Positions 15,865-22,365 of a stretch of DNA of 37,047 nt are shown here, piece by piece. The notes beneath the pieces were generated by a model. It had not been told where the DNA came from, made no database searches, and worked only from the letters and a program-made list of their open reading frames with translations. The translations under genes were made by a program, and so were the position numbers. Origin of the DNA: Rhodospirillales bacterium (lineage in GTDB: Bacteria > Pseudomonadota > Alphaproteobacteria > Acetobacterales > Acetobacteraceae); assembly GCA_028288785.1 (NCBI GenBank), contig JAQGHV010000006.1:1-37047 (forward strand), given 5' to 3'. The first letter of the stretch is position 1. The number at the start of each line of letters is the position of its first letter.

Positions 15865-16490
15865 TCCTGGTCATCGCCATCGACGGGCCTGCGGCGGCGG
15901 GCAAGGGCACGCTCGCGCGCCGGTTGGCGGCGGCGCTGGCGCTTCCCTACCTGGATACGGGACTGCTTTATCGCGCGGTGGGGCGGCGGCTGCTGGATCA
16001 GGCCGTGGACCCGCGTGACGCGGTGCTGGCCGAGGCGGCGGCGCGGGCCTTGCGGCCTGAAGACCTCCACCGCACGGATCTGCGCGGCCCGGCCGCCGAC
16101 ATGGCGGCGAGCGAGGTCGCCGCGATCCCGGCCGTGCGCGCCGCGCTGCTTGACTGGCAGCGCGATTTCGCGCGCGAGGCGGGCGCGGTGCTGGATGGCC
16201 GGGACATCGGAACCGTGGTGTTCCCCGAGGCACAGATAAAACTGTTCGTGACGGCCGCGCTGGAGGAACGGGCACGCCGGCGCCTCGCGGAGCTGCACGG
16301 GCGGGGCGTGGCCGCCGTGTTCGAGCAGGTGGAGACGGAGCTGCGGATGCGCGACACCCAGGATAGCGGGCGCAGCACGGCGCCACTGAAGCCGGCGGCG
16401 GACGCGATCCTTCTGGACACGACCCACCTGGATGCCGAAGCTGCCTTCGCCCAGGCCATGGAAGTGGTCGGACAGCGCATCGCGGAATAG
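15861..16490 (+). CDS. cmk: Cytidylate kinase
   Basis: This 209-aa P-loop kinase phosphorylates CMP and dCMP with ATP. The Walker A loop is '[17 protein letters not shown]' (residues 8-24), the NMP-binding segment is '[19 protein letters not shown]', and '[20 protein letters not shown]' is the typical central block. The LID region '[19 protein letters not shown]' carries the conserved Arg/Asp pattern. ATG 15861 overlaps the aroA stop (ATGA), so translation is coupled. The aroA-cmk-rpsA order is widespread in proteobacteria. Confidence 0.95.
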   Translation: MILVIAIDGPAAAGKGTLARRLAAALALPYLDTGLLYRAVGRRLLDQAVDPRDAVLAEAAARALRPEDLHRTDLRGPAADMAASEVAAIPAVRAALLDWQRDFAREAGAVLDGRDIGTVVFPEAQIKLFVTAALEERARRRLAELHGRGVAAVFEQVETELRMRDTQDSGRSTAPLKPAADAILLDTTHLDAEAAFAQAMEVVGQRIAE

Positions 16491-16543
16491 CCCAAGCGCG
16501 CGATGCGCGGTCCGACCCACCCTTAGACGCCCGGGCTTTTCCG

Positions 16544-16572
16544 TTGACTCTCCGAGACGTGCCGCCTAAGCG
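16544..16572 (+). promoter_or_regulatory. Candidate rpsA promoter
   Basis: TTGACT (16544-16549) lies 17 nt before TAAGCG (16567-16572). The -35 box is good and the -10 box weak. It falls in the 238-nt gap between cmk and rpsA, leaving a leader of roughly 150 nt, which would suit the autogenous translational control known for S1 in E. coli. No clear leader structure was worked out. Confidence 0.35.
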
Positions 16573-16728
16573 ATTGGCGCCGGGCGATTTCCGGCCGGAT
16601 TGCGGCGGACCGTCACGCGCTTCACCCCACGGGTCAGTTTGGCCAAGCCGTCCTTCCCAGGGCGCAGGATCGTTTCCGGCAACGCTGCCAGAGTGCGCGG
16701 GCCGAGAGACCGGAAGATACACCACCGT

Positions 16729-18441
16729 ATGGCTACCATTACCGCCGACCGCGCGGGCAGCGAAGACTTCGCCGCCCTCCTCGAAGAGACCCTCGGCCCT
16801 GACACCGGCTTCGCCGGCTCCGTCGTCACGGGCCGCGTCATCCGCGTGGATGATGATTTCGCGGTCGTCGATGTCGGTCTGAAGAGCGAAGGCCGCGTGC
16901 CTTTGCGTGAATTCGCTCCTCCCGGCATGAAGGCCGAGGTCAAGCCCGGCGACGTCATCGAGCTGTTCGTCGAACGCTACGAAGACCGCGACGGCACCAT
17001 CGTGCTCAGCCGCGAGAAGGCCCGCCGTGAGGAGGCCTGGACCAATCTGGAGAAGTCCTTCACCGCCCAGGTGCGCGTGAATGGCGTCATCTTTGGCCGC
17101 GTGAAGGGTGGCTTCACCGTCGACCTCGGCGGCGCCGTGGCCTTCCTGCCGGGTTCGCAGGTCGACATCCGCCCCGTTCGCGACGTCGGCCCGCTGATGG
17201 GCAGCCCGCAGCCGTTCCAGATCCTCAAGATGGATCGTGCGCGCGGCAACATCGTCGTGTCGCGCCGTGCCGTCCTCGAAGAGACGCGCGCCGAGCAGCG
17301 CAGCGAGCTCATCCAGGGCCTCAAGGAAGGCATGATCCTCGACGGCGTGGTCAAGAACATCACCGATTACGGTGCGTTCGTGGACCTCGGCGGCGTCGAT
17401 GGCCTGCTGCACGTGACCGACATCGCCTGGCGCCGGATCAATCACCCGAGCGAGGCCCTGACCATCGGCCAGCCCGTTAAGGTGCAGGTCATCCGCTTCA
17501 ACTCCGACACGCAGCGCATCAGCCTCGGCATGAAGCAGCTGATGTCCGATCCGTGGGATGGCGTGGCCATCAAGTACCCGGTGCAGGGCAAGTTCTCCGG
17601 ACGTGTGACGAACATCACCGACTACGGTGCGTTTGTTGAGCTTGAGGCCGGCGTCGAGGGTCTCGTTCACGTCAGCGAGATGTCCTGGACCAAGAAGAAC
17701 GTCCATCCCGGCAAGATCGTCGCCACCTCCGAGCAGGTGGACGTGATGATCCTGGATGTGGACGAGCCGAAGCGCCGGATTTCGCTGGGCCTCAAGCAGG
17801 CGCAGGGCAATCCTTGGGAGCTGTTCGCGGAGGCCAACCCGCCGGGCAACATCATCGAGGGCGAGATCCGGAATATTACGGAATTCGGCCTGTTCATCGG
17901 CATCGCGCCCGATGTCGACGGCATGGTCCACATGTCCGACATCTCGTGGGACGAGCAGGGCGAAGCCGCCATGGCGAAGTACGCCAAGGGCGACATCGTC
18001 AAGGCAAAGGTCTTGGATGTGGATGTCGAGAAGGAGCGTATTTCGCTCGGCATCAAGCAGCTTGAAGCCGATCCGGCGGCCGAGGTCCTCGACCGTATCC
18101 GCAAGGGCGACATCGTCACCACCATCGTCACCAAGGTCGAGGCCAATGGCATCGAGGTGAAGGTGGACGAGGTGTTGACCGGCTTTATCCGTCGCGCGGA
18201 GCTCGCCAAGGAGCGCAACGACCAGAAGCCCGAGAAGTTCGCCATCGGCGAGAAGGTCGATGCGAAGGTCGTGGCCGTGGATCGCGCCGCCCGCCGCCTG
18301 GCCCTGACCATCAAGGGCAAGGAAGTCGAGGAGGATCGCGAGGCGGTCAAGGAATACGGCACCACCGATAGCGGTGCCTCGCTGGGCGACATCCTGGGTG
18401 CGGCCATCCGCCGCCGCCGCGAGATCGCCGGCGAAGAGTAA
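16729..18441 (+). CDS. rpsA: 30S ribosomal protein S1
   Basis: This 570-aa protein has six S1 (OB-fold) repeats, roughly at residues 30-98, 115-180, 200-270, 285-355, 372-442 and 458-535. Repeats 3-5 share the clear motif 'NITDYGAFVDLGGVDGLLHV' and variants. It binds mRNA on the 30S subunit and helps start translation of structured messages. ATG 16729 begins MATITADRAGSEDFAALLEE, standard for alphaproteobacteria; GGAAG is 12 nt upstream. Codon use is strongly biased (many GAG, AAG, ATC), as expected for high expression. Downstream comes a double hairpin plus repeat R3, then the convergent M16 genes. Confidence 0.96.
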   Translation: MATITADRAGSEDFAALLEETLGPDTGFAGSVVTGRVIRVDDDFAVVDVGLKSEGRVPLREFAPPGMKAEVKPGDVIELFVERYEDRDGTIVLSREKARREEAWTNLEKSFTAQVRVNGVIFGRVKGGFTVDLGGAVAFLPGSQVDIRPVRDVGPLMGSPQPFQILKMDRARGNIVVSRRAVLEETRAEQRSELIQGLKEGMILDGVVKNITDYGAFVDLGGVDGLLHVTDIAWRRINHPSEALTIGQPVKVQVIRFNSDTQRISLGMKQLMSDPWDGVAIKYPVQGKFSGRVTNITDYGAFVELEAGVEGLVHVSEMSWTKKNVHPGKIVATSEQVDVMILDVDEPKRRISLGLKQAQGNPWELFAEANPPGNIIEGEIRNITEFGLFIGIAPDVDGMVHMSDISWDEQGEAAMAKYAKGDIVKAKVLDVDVEKERISLGIKQLEADPAAEVLDRIRKGDIVTTIVTKVEANGIEVKVDEVLTGFIRRAELAKERNDQKPEKFAIGEKVDAKVVAVDRAARRLALTIKGKEVEEDREAVKEYGTTDSGASLGDILGAAIRRRREIAGEE

Positions 18442-18449
18442 AAGGTATC

Positions 18450-18513
18450 GGTGCTGGCCTCCGGGCCAGCACCAGAATCGAAAATGGGTGCTGACCTCAC
18501 GGCCAGCACCCAT
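18450..18513 (+). terminator. Two near-identical tandem hairpins after rpsA
   Basis: Hairpin 1 is GGTGCTGGCC-TCCG-GGCCAGCACC (18450-18473), a perfect 10-bp stem. Hairpin 2 (18484-18513) is ATGGGTGCTGACC-TCAC and its partner GGCCAGCACCCAT, 13 bp with one A-C mismatch. They share most of their sequence and stand 9-70 nt after the rpsA stop. Neither has its own U-tract, so they may protect the 3' end, with termination at the following R3 element. Confidence 0.6.
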
Positions 18514-18517
18514 CGAT

Positions 18518-18565
18518 AAAAACAAAAGAATGGGGTCCGGGGAAATTCCTTTCCCCGGCCTTTTT
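18518..18565. terminator. Dispersed hairpin repeat R3, bidirectional terminator between rpsA and an M16 gene
   Basis: CCGGGGAAA-TTCC-TTTCCCCGG (18537-18558) is a perfect 9-bp stem followed on the plus strand by CCTTTTT, a good rho-independent terminator for rpsA. On the minus strand the same stem is followed by ACCCCATTCTTTTGTTTTT, a terminator for the leftward M16 pair, whose last stop lies 4 nt away. This is the best-formed copy of the dispersed family. Confidence 0.8.
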
Positions 18566-18568
18566 CGT

Positions 18569-19819
18569 TTAAAGCCCGGTCGGCTGCCCCGCCACAACCA
18601 CCGCCAGCTCATCAGGCTTCAGCATCCGCTTCGCCAGCGCGGCCAGCCGCGCATTGGTGATCGCATTCAGCCGCTCTGGCCGCGCCGACAGCCAGTCCAG
18701 GGGACGGTTGTTCCGTTGCAGCGCGAGGAGAGTGCTCGCGATGCGCCGGCTATCGGTGAACTGCAGCGCCTGCGACCCGGTGAGGTAGGCGATCGCGTCC
18801 GCGCGTTCTTCCTCGGTGGGACCGGTTTCGCTCATCTTCCGCCACTCGTCGCGGATCACGTCGAGGGCTTCGGCGACCTTGCCGTTTTCGGTGGCGAGTC
18901 CGCCGCTGATGATCGCCTGTCCGAACAGCACGTCGAGCCCGGCGCTGACGCCATAGGTAAGCCCGCGTTCGACCCGGATCGCCTGCATGAGGCGCGAGGA
19001 GAAGCCGCCGCCGCCGAGGATGCGGAGCATGATCTGCGCCGCTTCCCAGTCGGGGTCGGACACGGCCAGGCCGGGCTGTCCGAACAGGATGGTGGATTGC
19101 GGGAAGGGCATCGGCACGATGCGGCGGGGAAAGTGCACGAAGGCGGGAAGTTCGGGGCCTTCGGCCGGCGCCCCGTTGGGCAGGCCGGCGAACAGCTCCG
19201 GGATGATGGCGCGGATGCCGGCCGCGTCGATCGCGCCGGCCACGCCGATCAGCATGCCGTTGGAGCGCAGCTGCCGGTCATGGGCTTCGCGCATCAATGG
19301 GATGGTGAGGGCGGCAATGCTGTCTGTCGTGCCACCGGTCGGCCGTCCCGCGGAGTGGGTCGGGAATGCGCCGGCCCAGAAGGCGCGGCTCGCCTGCCCG
19401 CGTGGCTGCTCCAGGCTCTGGCGTGCACCGGCCAGCGCGCGAGCGCGCACCCGCTCGAAGGCGTCATTGTCGAAGCGCGGCTCGACCATGGCGGAGCGGG
19501 CGAGGCGGAGTGCGCGGGGGAGGGCATCGCTCAGCGCGCGGAGGTTGCCCTCGAAGCCATCGCGCTGGGCTTCGAAGCTCAGGTTGATGGCGTCGTCGCG
19601 GATTGCATCCGTGAAGGCGCGCGCGGGAAGGTCGCCGGCGCCCTCGCCGAGCATCGCGGCCATCAGGGAGGTCGCACCTTCCTGCCCGGCTGGCTCGGCC
19701 GCCGCACCGCCGCGCCACGACCACGACAGGGAGACGACGGGAACCGAGTGGTCCTCGACCAGCCAGATGTTGCCGGCGGGGACTTCGATGACCTGGATGG
19801 GCAGCGAGAAGCCGGTCAT
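18569..19819 (-). CDS. M16 family peptidase-like protein, non-catalytic partner
   Basis: This 416-aa pitrilysin-fold protein is the second of two adjacent M16 genes. The HxxEH zinc motif is missing; the matching region reads 'QEGATSLMAAMLGEGAG'. The second-domain Arg-Tyr signature is kept in 'IRVERGLTYGVSAGLDVLF'. In processing-peptidase pairs one subunit binds zinc and the other supplies substrate contacts, so this is probably the inactive half of a heterodimer. The start ATG 19819 is 1 nt after the stop of the catalytic gene. No signal peptide is evident, unlike its partner. Confidence 0.87.
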   Translation of the reverse strand: MTGFSLPIQVIEVPAGNIWLVEDHSVPVVSLSWSWRGGAAAEPAGQEGATSLMAAMLGEGAGDLPARAFTDAIRDDAINLSFEAQRDGFEGNLRALSDALPRALRLARSAMVEPRFDNDAFERVRARALAGARQSLEQPRGQASRAFWAGAFPTHSAGRPTGGTTDSIAALTIPLMREAHDRQLRSNGMLIGVAGAIDAAGIRAIIPELFAGLPNGAPAEGPELPAFVHFPRRIVPMPFPQSTILFGQPGLAVSDPDWEAAQIMLRILGGGGFSSRLMQAIRVERGLTYGVSAGLDVLFGQAIISGGLATENGKVAEALDVIRDEWRKMSETGPTEEERADAIAYLTGSQALQFTDSRRIASTLLALQRNNRPLDWLSARPERLNAITNARLAALAKRMLKPDELAVVVAGQPTGL

Positions 19820-19820
19820 G

Positions 19821-21188
19821 TCACGCGGTCTCCGGCAACAGCCAGCCCACGCAATCGCGCGGCGCCGAGAGAACGGCGCGTGCGGTGGCAGTGACTTGCT
19901 CCGCCGTCACTGCGCGGATGCGCGCGGGCCAAAATTCGATCGTCTCGATCGGCAGGCCGGATGCGAGGGCATTGCCGATCAGCCGCGGGGCGGCGCCGAT
20001 GCCATCGAGGGACAGCAGCGCGCCGGCAGTGATCTGGCGGATCGAGCGCGCCACGCGCGCGGGTTCGGCGCCGGTCTGCAGCAGGCGCGCGATGACGGCG
20101 TCGGTGGCGGCTTCGAGGCGATCCGGCGCCGTGCCGCGCCGGGCGATGGCGCTGATGCCGAACTCGCCGGCGCCGACATTGTCGGCATCGAAGCTGGCAT
20201 TGGCCGAGGTGGCGAGGCCGGTCTCGATCAGTGCCTCGTGCAGCAGGCTGCCCTGCCCGGAGCCGACCAGGTGCGCAAGCACCTCCAGCGCCCAGGCGTG
20301 GTCGGTGTCGCCCCAGGTGAGCGAGGGGGCCACCCAGCTACGCAGATAGGTGGCCTCGGTGATCGCGGGGGATCGTGTGGTCACCTTGCGCTGCGGCGGT
20401 GCAGCGGGCGGCGGCGCACGGTCGCGCGTCGGTGCCGGCCGCGCGTCGACGCCGCCATAATGCTCCTCGACCAGCCGCCTCAGCGCACCTTCTTCGGCAT
20501 CCCCCGCGATGACCAGGACCGCGTTTGCGGGCGCGTACCAGCGCTCGTGGAAGGCGAGAAGGTCGGCGTGGCGGATGGCGCGGATTTCCTCCGGCCAGCC
20601 GATGATCGGGCGGCCGTGCCAATGCTGGCGGCCCCAGAGTGCTGCCTCGAACTCCTCGCGGAACAGGGCGCGCGGGTTGGTGTCGGTGCGCTGGCGGCGC
20701 TCCTCAATCACGACCTGACGTTCGGATTCCATCTGATCGGCGGGGAATAGCGGGAAGGCGAAGCGGTCCGCCTCCATGTCCATGATCAGCGACAGGCGGG
20801 AGGCCTCGACCTGCTGGTAGTAGGCGGTGACATCGCGTGAGGTGAAGGCGTTGTCGTTCCCGCCCTCGCGCGCGACGCGCTGCGACAGGGCGCCGGAGGG
20901 CACGTTTCGGCTGCCCTTGAACATCATGTGTTCCATGTAGTGCGCGACGCCGGAGATGCCCTGCGGGTCCTCGCCGCCACCGGCGCCGTAGAACAGGTAC
21001 TGCATGACGACGGGCACCCGGCGGCTCGGCGCGAAGGCCACGCGCATGCCGTTCGGCAGGCTCCAGACCCTGGCGCCGAACAGAGGGCGCTCGCCAGCGG
21101 GCGGGGTGAAGGCGGCCGCGTGGCGCGCCAAGGGCGGCACCGGGACCGCAGCAGCGGCAGCGGTGGCGAGGGCGGCGCGACGCGTCAT
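19821..21188 (-). CDS. M16 family zinc peptidase, catalytic partner
   Basis: This 455-aa zinc peptidase carries the inverted motif HxxEH as H83-YM-E86-H87 in 'GVAHYMEHMMFKGSR', and the downstream Glu ligand region is 'ESERQVVIEERRQRTD'. The N-terminus 'MTRRAALATAAAAAVPVPPL' looks like a twin-arginine signal, so it probably acts in the periplasm. ATG 21188 has GGAAG about 10 nt upstream; ATG 21197 three codons earlier is possible. It pairs with the next gene (18569-19819), which lacks zinc ligands. The two follow DUF3035, lspA and ileS on the same strand, a familiar alphaproteobacterial order. Confidence 0.9.
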   Translation of the reverse strand: MTRRAALATAAAAAVPVPPLARHAAAFTPPAGERPLFGARVWSLPNGMRVAFAPSRRVPVVMQYLFYGAGGGEDPQGISGVAHYMEHMMFKGSRNVPSGALSQRVAREGGNDNAFTSRDVTAYYQQVEASRLSLIMDMEADRFAFPLFPADQMESERQVVIEERRQRTDTNPRALFREEFEAALWGRQHWHGRPIIGWPEEIRAIRHADLLAFHERWYAPANAVLVIAGDAEEGALRRLVEEHYGGVDARPAPTRDRAPPPAAPPQRKVTTRSPAITEATYLRSWVAPSLTWGDTDHAWALEVLAHLVGSGQGSLLHEALIETGLATSANASFDADNVGAGEFGISAIARRGTAPDRLEAATDAVIARLLQTGAEPARVARSIRQITAGALLSLDGIGAAPRLIGNALASGLPIETIEFWPARIRAVTAEQVTATARAVLSAPRDCVGWLLPETA

Positions 21189-21243
21189 CTGGATCATGCT
21201 TCCAGAATGGGGCGCACTCGCCACGCCGGGAAGGGGTGGGGGA

Positions 21244-21807
21244 TCAGAAGATCCCCAGGAAGGAGCGCCGCGGGCGCTGGATGATCGGCGTATCGCCGTT
21301 GGTCACCTCGCGGCCAAGCGCCGCATTCTCCCGCAGGCGCGCATTTTCGCGCGTCGCGTCGACGGCGGTCCCCGGCGGGGGCGTGTCGCGCCAGAACATC
21401 AGGCGGTCCGTCACGCTGCGCTCCGGCGCGTCGAGCCGGGTGCTTTCCTCATCCACGCGGCGGCGGATATCGGGCGGCGCATTGCCGCGCTGGACCTGGG
21501 ACAGCAGTGCGGCCTCACCGCTGCCGCCCCGCGTCGGGCCGGCCGGCGCCAGGGCGGTGCCGGGGGCGAGGGTGGCCTCGGCGGCCTCACGCGAACTGCG
21601 CTCCATCGGTCGGCCGGCGCCAGGACGCGGCGTCGGCAGCGAACCCGTCATGTCCGGCGGCATGGACAGAGGCGCGCGCGTGACGACCACGAATTCATCG
21701 GGCGCGTCGCGCGTCAGGCCGAGAAACCGCGACGTGCCGCTGCCGCAGGCTGGAAGTGCCAGGGCGAGGCCGAGCGCCAGGGGGACGAGGCGGAGATGCT
21801 TGCTCAT
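21244..21807 (-). CDS. DUF3035 family lipoprotein
   Basis: This 187-aa predicted lipoprotein has a signal peptide ending in the lipobox LPAC (Cys21). The conserved DUF3035 block 'FLGLTRDAPDEFVVVTRAPL' and 'SMPPDM' follows at once. The remainder is Pro/Arg-rich and ends 'IIQRPRRSFLGIF'. Its function is unknown. It overlaps lspA, whose product matures lipoproteins, by 4 nt, so the two are translationally coupled; the pairing may be functional or just conserved order. The 56-nt gap to the M16 gene holds no terminator. Confidence 0.88.
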   Translation of the reverse strand: MSKHLRLVPLALGLALALPACGSGTSRFLGLTRDAPDEFVVVTRAPLSMPPDMTGSLPTPRPGAGRPMERSSREAAEATLAPGTALAPAGPTRGGSGEAALLSQVQRGNAPPDIRRRVDEESTRLDAPERSVTDRLMFWRDTPPPGTAVDATRENARLRENAALGREVTNGDTPIIQRPRRSFLGIF

Positions 21808-22301
21808 GACTGGGTTTTAGCGGTGGGCGAGGGCCGCAACAAGGCGTCGATCACAAGGACGCCCACACCGCAGACGATGGCGGCATCGGCCAAGTTGAAC
21901 ACGTACCAGTGCCAGTCCCAGGCGTGCACATCCACGAAATCGACCACCGCGCCGAACCGCAGCCGGTCGATCACATTGCCGATGGCGCCGCCGACGACCG
22001 CACCCAGCGCGGCGGCGGTAAGGCGATTCTCCGCCCGCGCCATCCAGCGCAGCAAGAACACGGCCACCCCGAGCGCCAGGACCGAGAGCGCGACCTGGTG
22101 CCAGGAACTCTGGCCGGTGAGCATCCCGAAGGTGACGCCACGGTTCCAGACCATGGTGAGGTCGAGGCCGAAAGGACCGGCCTGGAAGCCGGGGATCTGG
22201 CCGACGTCGTCGAGCTGCAATCGGTCCAGAATGAACCATTTGCTGAACTGGTCGGCGGCCACGAGGGCGGCAGCGATGGGGAGGCCAAGGCGGAGACTCA
22301 T
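21804..22301 (-). CDS. lspA: Lipoprotein signal peptidase (signal peptidase II)
   Basis: This 165-aa inner-membrane aspartyl protease with four transmembrane helices removes signal peptides from prolipoproteins. The catalytic aspartates are in 'GGAIGNVIDRLRFGAVVDF' and 'WYVFNLADAAIVCGVG'. The early 'ADQFSKWFI' and 'MVWNRGVTFGML' (usually NxGxAFG; here Val-Thr replaces the usual small pair) are also characteristic. ATG 22301 lies just after repeat R4, which separates it from ileS. It is a neighbour of ileS and ribF, as in many bacteria. Confidence 0.94.
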   Translation of the reverse strand: MSLRLGLPIAAALVAADQFSKWFILDRLQLDDVGQIPGFQAGPFGLDLTMVWNRGVTFGMLTGQSSWHQVALSVLALGVAVFLLRWMARAENRLTAAALGAVVGGAIGNVIDRLRFGAVVDFVDVHAWDWHWYVFNLADAAIVCGVGVLVIDALLRPSPTAKTQS

Positions 22302-22317
22302 GGGCGGCGAAGGTCGG

Positions 22318-22352
22318 AAGGAATTCCCCCGAACCCCTTTCTTTTATTTTTG
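22318..22352 (-). repeat. Dispersed hairpin repeat, copy R4 (between ileS and lspA)
   Basis: In reverse orientation on the plus strand: GGAAGGAATTCCCCC then GAACCCCTTTCTTTTATTTTTG. The hairpin is degenerate here (GGAATTCC core). It lies in the 64-nt gap between ileS and lspA, both leftward, so it may partly uncouple the two genes. For leftward transcription the A-rich side comes first, so the arrangement is not a canonical terminator. Confidence 0.6.
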
Positions 22353-22365
22353 TCTGTGGGGGTCA

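Noticed and set aside
15871-18612. A 913-codon open frame on the minus strand opposite rpsA and cmk
   Set aside because: Antisense shadow of rpsA/cmk; no ribosome site or recognisable domain.
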